From Bacteroidales bacterium (GTDB lineage Bacteria; Bacteroidota; Bacteroidia; Bacteroidales; GCA-2748055), in the NCBI GenBank assembly GCA_023135025.1, contig JAGLTY010000011.1, forward strand, positions 1 to 16,510: 16,510 nucleotides of DNA, in the 5' to 3' direction. Under the pieces are notes generated by a model. That model did no database searches. It was given only the letters and a program-made list of their open reading frames with translations, and was not told where the DNA came from. Shown piece by piece: positions 8,160-14,892 of the stretch (the stretch's first letter is position 1; each line of letters starts with the position of its first letter). The translations under genes were made by a program, and so were the position numbers.

Positions 8160-9479
8160 ATGACCAAAGACGAAAAATATAGCATTGCAAAATGGGCCAT
8201 GGAACACGCCGTTAAGAACGGGGCACAGCAGGCCCGTGTATCCATATACAATAACAACAGCAGCCAGATCGAGGTAAGGGATGAGAAGATTGATAAGCTC
8301 CAGGAGTCCAACCGGAACGGCATGCAGATTAACCTCTATGTAGATAACAAGTATTCGAGTATCTCCACCAACAGAATTACCAACAGGGAGGAGCTGGGCA
8401 AATTTATCGAGGAGGCCATTGCCGGAACCCGGTACCTGGCCGAAGATGAGTTTCGTACCCTTCCCGATCCCGAACGCTATTACAAAGGTGGTGGGCCCGA
8501 TCTGAAGAGCGTCGATCCCAATTTCAAATCGGTCGATCCCCAGCAAAAGGTGAAGAACGCCTTTGACCTGGAAAAAGAGGTTCTCGGTTCTGATGAGCGG
8601 ATCATCTCTGTATCCACCTCCTACAGCGACGGAATGAGTGGAAGCGTGATGGTGGCCAGCAATGGGTTTGAAGGAGATTCCGAAAACTCCTACTACTCCC
8701 TGAGAGCTTCAGTCTCTGTGACCGATGGTGAGGCCCGCCCTCAGGGTTCCTGGTATGAATCCTCCATCTTTAGCGATCAGCTGATTCGAAAGGATATCGG
8801 GAAGAAGGCGCTGAAAAGAGCACTGGACCGGCTGGGACAGGAGAAAATTGCCTCTGGAAAGATGCCGATGATCGTGGAGAACAAGATGGCCGGAAGGGCC
8901 CTGCAACCGCTGATCTCTGCCCTTAACGGCTACGCCATCCAGCAGAAACAATCGTTCCTGATCGGGATGAAAGGAGAGAAGATAGGTTCCGGTTTGATGA
9001 CCATCATCGATGACCCGTTTATTATATCGGGACGCGGCTCCAGGTTGTTTGACGGTGAGGGTATGGCTACCGAAAAACGGGCCGTGGTTGAAAATGGCAT
9101 CCTGAAAACCTACTATATCGACACCTACTATGGCAAAAAGCTGGAGATGGAGGCCACCTCCGGAGGTACCACCAACCTGCTGTTCAAACCGGGTGAGAAG
9201 GATCTGGAAGGGTTGCTGGCCGATATCGACCGGGGTATCCTGGTCACCGGCTTCAACGGCGGTAACAACAACGGTGCCACCGGCGATTTCTCTTACGGAA
9301 TCGAGGGGTTCCTGGTAGAAAAAGGGAAACTGATCAAGCCCGTAGCTGAGATGAACATCACAGGCAATTTCAAACAGTTATGGAAGGATCTGGTTGCAGT
9401 GGGCAGCGATGTGGATCCCAGCCGGTCGTGGCGACTGCCCTCGCTGGTGTTTGACAACGTGGAGTTTAGCGGAATTTAA
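8160..9479 (+). CDS. tldE: TldE/PmbA-family protein, partner of TldD
   Basis: A 439-residue TldD/PmbA-family protein lacking the HEXXXH motif, as expected for TldE, the non-catalytic partner that shapes the peptidase tunnel. Family signatures are the N-terminal ARVSIYNNNSSQIEVRDEKIDKL, FEGDSENSYYS in the middle, and the C-terminal SGGTTNLLF, TGDFSYGIEGFLVEKGK and EMNITGNF. I prefer the ATG at 8160 to the TTG at 8154; an in-frame TGA at 8145-8147 blocks any longer start. The protein therefore has no signal peptide, although the TldD next to it has a Tat signal. Co-export with TldD is one explanation. It follows tldD by 18 nt with no promoter seen between. Confidence 0.92.
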   Translation: MTKDEKYSIAKWAMEHAVKNGAQQARVSIYNNNSSQIEVRDEKIDKLQESNRNGMQINLYVDNKYSSISTNRITNREELGKFIEEAIAGTRYLAEDEFRTLPDPERYYKGGGPDLKSVDPNFKSVDPQQKVKNAFDLEKEVLGSDERIISVSTSYSDGMSGSVMVASNGFEGDSENSYYSLRASVSVTDGEARPQGSWYESSIFSDQLIRKDIGKKALKRALDRLGQEKIASGKMPMIVENKMAGRALQPLISALNGYAIQQKQSFLIGMKGEKIGSGLMTIIDDPFIISGRGSRLFDGEGMATEKRAVVENGILKTYYIDTYYGKKLEMEATSGGTTNLLFKPGEKDLEGLLADIDRGILVTGFNGGNNNGATGDFSYGIEGFLVEKGKLIKPVAEMNITGNFKQLWKDLVAVGSDVDPSRSWRLPSLVFDNVEFSGI

Positions 9480-9592
9480 GGATGTCCTACTCTATCCTGA
9501 GGGATATTTTATAAGCAAACTGGCATTTTTTTAGCGACGCTAAATAAGCACTTTGCGGTAAAATATACCCAGGAGAGAAAACGGTTATTCTT
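9480..9592. other. Convergent intergenic spacer between tldE and the fucosidase gene
   Basis: A 113-bp AT-rich spacer with no plausible coding region. It holds a weak hairpin 13 nt after the tldE stop (TATCC at 9493-9497 pairing with GGATA at 9502-9506, then TTTT), possibly a poor terminator. It also holds a perfect 7-bp inverted repeat, TTTAGCG A CGCTAAA, at 9530-9544. The strong plus-strand terminator lies further on, inside the opposing gene. Confidence 0.6.
9530..9544. repeat. Perfect 7-bp inverted repeat with 1-nt centre
   Basis: TTTAGCG, A, CGCTAAA. The 1-nt centre suits a protein-binding palindrome better than an RNA hairpin, although a 6-bp stem with a 3-nt loop is possible. No T-run follows the stem on either strand in a position suited to termination. 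Its role is unknown and chance is possible. Confidence 0.4.
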
Positions 9593-10960
9593 CTAATTCC
9601 CGGAGAGATAGAGACCCACCTCTGAAATCAGGGGTGGGTTTTTTGATGCTTCGATAACCACCCTTAACCTCGAGGTGGTAACCGGCTCCACCTGCAGGAT
9701 CCGTTTGTACCCGATGGTGGTTGCTTCGGCAATTTTGGTCCACTCTCCCTCGCCGGTCTCCGCCTCCACACGAAAACAGCTGATCCGCTGACCCTTTTCA
9801 ATGGTCTCTCCCAGTACAATATGGTCAAATCTCTTTGGTCCGCCCAGTTCAACAATAATCTCCACCAGATTATCCTTTGACTTTTGCCGTAGCAGAGATG
9901 CTCCTTCCGCCAGGTCCTCGGCAAAAACGGCATCAATATTCGCCTTGAACCCCTCCAGGTTGGCCACATCGGTCTCATGTATCAGTCCACGCCGGTCGGG
10001 AGGCAGGTTCAACAGCAACACCCCGTTACGTCCCACCGACTTGTAGTAGATCTCCATCAGTTGTTCAGGCGTTTTGACCAGGCTGTCCTCCGAAGCATGG
10101 TAGAACCAGCCCGGACGTATGGAGACATCGCACTGACCAATGATCCAGCTGTTTCCATCGGGATCCCCCCTGTTAAGGTATTTTGAATCGGAGGCACCTA
10201 TAACCAGCTTTTCATTGTCGATGACCGACCAGAAAGTCTCGCCGGCATGTCCATGTTCATTCCCCACCCAGCGGATATCGGGGCCTGCATCTGAGAAGAT
10301 CTTGATTCCAGGCTGCAGCTCCTTTACCAGGGCGATGGTGGTGGGCCAGTCATAGTAGGTCTCTCTGTCAATTCTCCTTATTTCATTGGCACCACCGTAA
10401 TAGCCATCACCCCCGTTGGCACCATCGAACCAGATCTCATTGATCTCTCCGTAATTGGTCAATAGCTCCCTGAGCTGATTCCGGTAGTAGGTAATATACT
10501 CAGGGTTGCCGTAATCTTTGTGGTTGCGGTCCCACGGCGATAGGTAGAGTCCCACTTTTAATCCATGTTTCCGGCAGGCATCCACAAACTCCTGTACCAG
10601 GTCCCCCTGACCATCGCGAAAGGGACTGTTCTTTACACTGTGTTCGGTATAAGTGCTGGGCCAGAGACAAAAACCATCATGGTGCTTGGCTGTCAGTATA
10701 AGCTGCTTCAATCCACCCGCCTTTGCTGCTTTTACCCACTGTTCGGCATCCAGTTGTGTGGGATTGAAAATGGCCGGATCCTCATCTCCGTATCCCCACT
10801 CCTTGTCTGTAAAAGTGTTTACAGTGAAATGGATAAAACCCACCATCTCCATCTGCTGGTAAGCCACCTGTTCGGCCGAAGGAAGCACCTGGATTGTCTC
10901 TGTTTTACATGCCAATAGCAGCAAAGCCAAAACCGGAAATATCAAATATTTTTTCACCAT
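9593..10960 (-). CDS. Alpha-L-fucosidase, GH29, lipoprotein
   Basis: I place the start at the ATG at 10960 (455 residues). It gives a clean lipoprotein signal, MVKKYLIFPVLALLLLAC (lipobox LLAC, Cys18). The open frame to 11029 lies inside the upstream gene. GH29 signatures are AKHHDGFCLWPS (H93, H94), VGLYLSPWDRN, and NEIWFDGANGG with the nucleophile Asp179. RWVGNEHGHAGETFW resembles the subfamily B (alpha-1,3/4-fucosidase) acid/base region; that subfamily call is tentative. The C-terminal ~90 residues (GGPKRFDHIVLGE to PPLISEVGLY) form a jelly-roll, F5/8-type-like domain usual behind GH29 catalytic domains. The enzyme would release fucose from host or algal glycans at the cell surface or in the periplasm. 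It starts 1 nt after the upstream stop (TGATATG), so translation is probably coupled. The final codons overlap a plus-strand terminator. Confidence 0.92.
   Translation of the reverse strand: MVKKYLIFPVLALLLLACKTETIQVLPSAEQVAYQQMEMVGFIHFTVNTFTDKEWGYGDEDPAIFNPTQLDAEQWVKAAKAGGLKQLILTAKHHDGFCLWPSTYTEHSVKNSPFRDGQGDLVQEFVDACRKHGLKVGLYLSPWDRNHKDYGNPEYITYYRNQLRELLTNYGEINEIWFDGANGGDGYYGGANEIRRIDRETYYDWPTTIALVKELQPGIKIFSDAGPDIRWVGNEHGHAGETFWSVIDNEKLVIGASDSKYLNRGDPDGNSWIIGQCDVSIRPGWFYHASEDSLVKTPEQLMEIYYKSVGRNGVLLLNLPPDRRGLIHETDVANLEGFKANIDAVFAEDLAEGASLLRQKSKDNLVEIIVELGGPKRFDHIVLGETIEKGQRISCFRVEAETGEGEWTKIAEATTIGYKRILQVEPVTTSRLRVVIEASKNPPLISEVGLYLSGN
9615..9644 (+). terminator. Strong Rho-independent terminator for tldD-tldE, inside the opposing fucosidase CDS
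   Basis: On the plus strand CCCACC (9615-9620) pairs with GGTGGG (9633-9638). The stem continues through a T.G wobble (9621/9632) and CTG/CAG (9622-9624/9629-9631), closing on an AAAT loop. That is a GC-rich 10-bp stem with no bulge, followed directly by six T (9639-9644). The T-tract exists on one side only, so it should stop plus-strand transcription (tldD-tldE, stop at 9479). On the minus strand the same bases encode KNPPLISEVGL near the fucosidase C-terminus. Confidence 0.85.
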
Positions 10961-10961
10961 A

Positions 10962-11705
10962 TCAGATACTGGGCTGAGCCTCCAGTCTCCTGATCTCCTC
11001 TGCCGCTTTTGGACCGATCTGAAGGGCAAATTTTCTTGGCCACGGATTGCGGGCCGACCGTTCCATGATCACCCCGGGAGGCGGCAAACAGATAAAATTG
11101 GAGTTTTTCCAGATGATCTTCTTCTCCACCACCTTTCCAGTAATGAGATCCATGGCCTCCTTTTCGGAAAACAACAGCAGGCTGGATATGACATCCGGAC
11201 CAAGCAGAATAATGGCTTTTGGATTAGCAATCTCGATCTCCTGCCGAATCCATGACAGGCTTTTGTTGGCATATTCGCTATAGAGTGCTCTGTTTGCTTT
11301 AATCTCCTTCCCTAGCCGGCGGTATTTCTTCACATGATCATCATCAAACAGGAACACCTTCACCAGACTGGTCAGCCAGCAATGCTCCCTGGAAATCTCC
11401 AGTGTATCCAGGATCACTTCGCTCAGTTCCTGCCCGGTATAGGAGCTGCGCACCCGGTTTCCATCATAATAGGGCTCTATGGAAAAGGGCGCTGTCGCAT
11501 TAAATAGAGGAACATCCGGAATACCATCCACAAAATAGACCTTGGCCGCCGGCTGCGGACCAATCACCATAATCTTACCTATGGCCGTCTCAATGGGTAG
11601 TACCGTTTGAACCGGATTACCATACAGGAAGGAGGTTTCTTCTGGAAAATTAATGCTCTTCAGATACTCCCTGGAGCATTTCTTCTGATATTGTTGAATT
11701 GTCAT
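10962..11705 (-). CDS. Uracil-DNA glycosylase superfamily-like protein
   Basis: A 247-residue cytoplasmic protein with no signal sequence. It resembles the uracil-DNA glycosylase fold: strand plus loop KIMVIGPQPA (44-53), SSYTGQELSEVIL (87-99) where family 4 enzymes have their G-rich dimple, HCWLTSLVK (108-116) in place of the usual TNxVK, and PKAIILLGPDVISSLL (162-177) like the lGaxA strand. The end motif, normally HPS/HPA, reads LPPPGVIMERS (207-217), so a key histidine is absent. It may be an inactive or divergent member. The TGA stop is followed after 1 nt by the fucosidase ATG, an odd partner for a DNA-repair fold. The start ATG at 11705 follows an 80-nt spacer. Superfamily membership is moderately sure, activity is not. 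Confidence 0.6.
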   Translation of the reverse strand: MTIQQYQKKCSREYLKSINFPEETSFLYGNPVQTVLPIETAIGKIMVIGPQPAAKVYFVDGIPDVPLFNATAPFSIEPYYDGNRVRSSYTGQELSEVILDTLEISREHCWLTSLVKVFLFDDDHVKKYRRLGKEIKANRALYSEYANKSLSWIRQEIEIANPKAIILLGPDVISSLLLFSEKEAMDLITGKVVEKKIIWKNSNFICLPPPGVIMERSARNPWPRKFALQIGPKAAEEIRRLEAQPSI

Positions 11706-11785
11706 GGGTATGGTTTCGATAAAATTCCAACAACAAATTACAACATATTTTTATAAAACACAGACCTCCCGATCATCTAATTCAC
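11706..11785. other. Spacer between the BtuG-like gene and the UDG-like gene
   Basis: An 80-bp AT-rich spacer upstream (on the minus strand) of the UDG-like/fucosidase pair. It is too short for a cobalamin riboswitch. I see no GC-rich hairpin with a T-run, so whether transcription from the receptor locus reads through is open. A TAATTTG element on the minus strand resembles the Bacteroidota -7 box but is one base short, and no -33 element matches it. Confidence 0.4.
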
Positions 11786-12916
11786 TTAAGGAACTGCAGG
11801 TTTAAAACAGAATCCTCCCGGCGCAATTCCTGTCCGGAATGTATCGACCGGTACTCCTTCCGAAGTAAATCTGTATACCATCCCCCTCTGCACAAAGTCG
11901 ATGGCATCGGCCACATAGACCTCCGAGCTTACCGGGTCCACATCCAGACCATAAAACCCGGTCACCATGGTTCCTTCATAGGGGCTCTCAATCAACACCT
12001 CCGGATCGGTGGCACCATTCACCGCATACCGGTAAACATCCCCGTTGATAAAATAAAGCGTATCGCCCCCTCCGTTGATCTTTAATTCCGTTGGCATCTC
12101 TCCCGAAGAGAACCTGTGAACAATCTCCGCCTCTGTCGATCCGGCCCCGATCTTTAAAAGTCCAGGGGGCTCAGTTCCGTAAGGGCTCCCTTCAACTCCC
12201 CCGTCACAGAGCACCCACAGGGTTTGGTGTCTGTCCAGCACCATGGAGTTGGGTTGTTTTAATACCTCAATGGAGTCGACCACCCGGTCCGTCTCCGCAT
12301 CGATCACCAGCACCTGGTTATCGTAACTCCAGCAGTTGGTATAGACAAACCTGTCGTATTGCAGCATCTGCTCTGTGGAGTGCTGATAGAAATTGCTGTT
12401 GCTGTTGCTTACAGGAATTGCCCCGGTCACCTCCATAGTGGCCGGATTCACCACGGCAATGGACCTGGCATAAAGATCGGTCACATAGGCCTTGGTCTCA
12501 CTTATAAAATGAATATACCTGGGAGAGGTGAGTCCCGTGATTTTCCCCTTCATCTCAAAGGTCCGGGTATTGAAAATATAGATCCTCCCGCTGTTATTGA
12601 CCACCACATAGCCCAGGCTGTCGCGAATGGTCATTGAGTGGGCCACATCGCCCAGCGGTATGGCGTTGGTATTAAAAAAAACATCATCGTAAACCTCCCT
12701 TGTCTCCGGGTCATAATAGGTCAGAGAAGCGTTCCCATACATGAAATTTCCCTCATTGGTTACAAAGATCCCGTTGAAAGGAATGTCGTAAACGGGCCGT
12801 TCAAAATCCCACAGCTGATCATCTTTCATACATCCTGTGAGGAAGATAAGAGAGGGTAACAATATGTATATCAATTTCCTGATCAAAACAATATCAGATT
12901 TGGATCTTGAAAACAA
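11786..12916 (-). CDS. BtuG-like surface lipoprotein, YncE/DUF5074 beta-propeller
   Basis: A 376-residue predicted seven-bladed beta-propeller lipoprotein. The N-terminus has a hydrophobic signal ending in the lipobox LTGC (Cys29 from the ATG at 12916). Repeated propeller-type units appear: GRIYIFNTRTFEMKGKI, ARSIAVVNPATMEVTGAI, NQVLVIDAETDRVVDSI. The C-terminus YVADAIDFVQRGMVYRF ... GIAPGGFCFKP is characteristic of DUF5074 proteins. In Bacteroides such proteins next to BtuB (BtuG) sit on the cell surface and bind vitamin B12 very tightly. It follows a BtuB-like receptor here, which supports that role; the ligand is inferred. The ATG at 12916 overlaps the receptor gene by 23 nt. A TTG at 12886 is an alternative start giving an 18-residue signal. 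No terminator is obvious after its stop. Confidence 0.8.
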   Translation of the reverse strand: MFSRSKSDIVLIRKLIYILLPSLIFLTGCMKDDQLWDFERPVYDIPFNGIFVTNEGNFMYGNASLTYYDPETREVYDDVFFNTNAIPLGDVAHSMTIRDSLGYVVVNNSGRIYIFNTRTFEMKGKITGLTSPRYIHFISETKAYVTDLYARSIAVVNPATMEVTGAIPVSNSNSNFYQHSTEQMLQYDRFVYTNCWSYDNQVLVIDAETDRVVDSIEVLKQPNSMVLDRHQTLWVLCDGGVEGSPYGTEPPGLLKIGAGSTEAEIVHRFSSGEMPTELKINGGGDTLYFINGDVYRYAVNGATDPEVLIESPYEGTMVTGFYGLDVDPVSSEVYVADAIDFVQRGMVYRFTSEGVPVDTFRTGIAPGGFCFKPAVP

Positions 12917-14891
12917 GCTGCCAGTTTCTTCCCGGCATGGGCCGATAGAGTATAGTATGATAGGGCTCGTTAAAGAGATTATTCACCTTCACCTCCAGTG
13001 AGAGGTCCAGTCGTTTCAGACGGAACGAGCTCCCTGCCGAGATATCATTCATAAAATAGGGATAGAGCCGGTCGCGCCGGGTCACATCATTGCTGGAGGT
13101 AGTACACCTTTCACTATAGGCGCTGTACTGGTAAGTAAAAAAGAGATTACCCCACCCAAGGTGTGCCATCATATTCCCCGAATGAAGAGGAATGTATACC
13201 AGCTGTTTGCCATAAGATTCATCGCTCCAGACCAGTGGATCACCTTCATTAACAGCGCTGGTGTATCCATAGGTGGCTGATAGTCTATAGTTGAATTCTG
13301 AGAAGTACCCCTGGAGCTCAATGTTGCACTCCACCCCCTTTGACAGTACACGCCTGATATTGCGTGGCTCCCAGAAACCCCTGTATGAGGGAATCCAGAT
13401 AATCCAGTTTTCAATATGGGAACGGTAGAGTGAAAGCTCCGTTTTCAGCAGGTGGCCAGATAACTCCTGCTGGTACGCGACTCCGCCCTCCATGGTGAAT
13501 CCCTCTTCAGGCAACAGACCGGGATTACCGCCGGGCTGCCAGTAGAGGTCATTGAGCGTAGGCAGGTGATAGTTCCTTGCTATGTTCCCTTTCACTACCA
13601 GGTCCACCCCCTGTATCAACCTCACATCCATACCAAAATATGGAATAAACGGCACCCTTTTGCCATCCACCCACTCCTGCCGGAGCATCAGGTTCAGGTT
13701 CACCCTGTCATTGAAACTTTTGCGTACAGCAAACATCGTAGAGAGCTCGTTCCGATGACCCGTATAACCGGCACTGGAGACAGAATCGGCCGAACCCACC
13801 TGGTGATAATTCAGATCTATAGTGCCTTCCCAGGAGAGATCCCCTTTCGTTCCTCCGGAATAAGAGAGCGTATTGTAGAGGCTCTGTTGCCTGCTTTCCG
13901 ACCAGATGGCCGGAATCAGACCCAGTCCGGGTACCCGGTTCATCTGATTGTAATCAAGTCTTTTTCCCGCATACCCGGAACGAACCATTACCTTGCCAAA
14001 ATCGCCATAGTATTTCCAGTCAGCTACAAGGCGATGATCCCTGTCCACCTGGTTGTTCAGATTGGAGTTATCGGGCCCTTCGTAACTGGTGGGCTTCGGA
14101 ATAGTGCGATCGGCAAACTGTCCCCAGTATTTCAATGAAACAACATGATTGCTCCCGGGCCGGTAATAGATCTCCTGTAGCAGACCATATCGCAAATAAG
14201 CAGCATGATCGTTGGTATCGATGGGATTGGTAATATCTCCTGAAACAGGATCTATTATCGCGATCCCGTGATTGATAAATGTATAGTCGTTTTTGGAATA
14301 GTTGTGGTACAAACGGGTTTTGCTCCGGATCTTGCTGTTTCCAACACCCACCTGCAGAAATTCATCAAAGGTGCTGTAGCTACCAATCCCCTGCAGATAG
14401 CCGACAGAGCTCTTTTCGTTCCATTCTGCCCGGTTGTTAATATTGATGGAACCCCCGATCCCCCCGCTCCGGTCGGCCAGTGAAGCGGACCCGTGCTTCA
14501 GATTCAGTTCATCAATAATATAGACCGGGATCAGTGAGAAATCTACCATGCCGGCCATGGGACTGTTGATATTGATCCCATTCCAGCTCACCTGTGTATG
14601 GGAAGCAGAGGTACCCCGGAAAGAGGCTGTGGCCAGTGCCCCACGCCCATGGTTCTTGATAAAAACCGAGGTGTTTTCCGATAGGAGGTCCGATAGCGAG
14701 AGGCTGACCTTATTGTGCAGTACCATGCTGTCCACATTGGTCTGTTTCATTCCTGCCTGCTCTTTCACAAAGATCTGCTCTACCGTAATGGCCACCTCCT
14801 CAATGGCATAAACAGAGTCCTGTATCCCCTGTGAATAAAGGGGAAAAACCGACAGGCCTGCAACAGCCATGATCCATACAACTCTTCCCAT
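12894..14891 (-). CDS. TonB-dependent outer-membrane receptor, BtuB-like
   Basis: A 665-residue TonB-dependent receptor with a Sec signal (MGRVVWIMAVAGLSVFPLYSQ). An N-terminal plug contains SLSDLLSENTSVFIKNHG, ATASFRGTSASHTQVSWNG and DELNLKHGSASLADRSGGIG, followed by a 22-strand-type barrel (KTRLYHNYSKNDYTF, LNLMLRQEWVDG) and a barrel end NLFNEPYHTILYRPMPGRNW. It lacks the carboxypeptidase-like N-terminal domain and is much shorter than SusC proteins, so it fits the small-ligand (BtuB-like) class. It would import a corrinoid or similar ligand across the outer membrane using TonB energy. It starts 1 nt after the upstream T9SS protein's stop (TAGCATG) and overlaps the following BtuG-like gene. 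The cobalamin ligand is inferred from that neighbour. Confidence 0.87.
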   Translation of the reverse strand: MGRVVWIMAVAGLSVFPLYSQGIQDSVYAIEEVAITVEQIFVKEQAGMKQTNVDSMVLHNKVSLSLSDLLSENTSVFIKNHGRGALATASFRGTSASHTQVSWNGININSPMAGMVDFSLIPVYIIDELNLKHGSASLADRSGGIGGSININNRAEWNEKSSVGYLQGIGSYSTFDEFLQVGVGNSKIRSKTRLYHNYSKNDYTFINHGIAIIDPVSGDITNPIDTNDHAAYLRYGLLQEIYYRPGSNHVVSLKYWGQFADRTIPKPTSYEGPDNSNLNNQVDRDHRLVADWKYYGDFGKVMVRSGYAGKRLDYNQMNRVPGLGLIPAIWSESRQQSLYNTLSYSGGTKGDLSWEGTIDLNYHQVGSADSVSSAGYTGHRNELSTMFAVRKSFNDRVNLNLMLRQEWVDGKRVPFIPYFGMDVRLIQGVDLVVKGNIARNYHLPTLNDLYWQPGGNPGLLPEEGFTMEGGVAYQQELSGHLLKTELSLYRSHIENWIIWIPSYRGFWEPRNIRRVLSKGVECNIELQGYFSEFNYRLSATYGYTSAVNEGDPLVWSDESYGKQLVYIPLHSGNMMAHLGWGNLFFTYQYSAYSERCTTSSNDVTRRDRLYPYFMNDISAGSSFRLKRLDLSLEVKVNNLFNEPYHTILYRPMPGRNWQLVFKIQI

Positions 14892-14892
14892 G

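Noticed and set aside
7752..8546. 264-codon antisense frame across the tldD-tldE junction
   Set aside because: Both plus-strand genes are certain from motifs, and the antisense translation shows no motif or signal.
10961..11029. N-terminal extension of the fucosidase to 11029
   Set aside because: It overlaps the upstream gene and would displace the lipobox signal that begins at 10960.
11706..11785. Riboswitch or strong terminator between the BtuG-like and UDG-like genes
   Set aside because: The gap is only 80 bp, without a GC-rich stem plus T-run or a recognisable cobalamin-riboswitch box.
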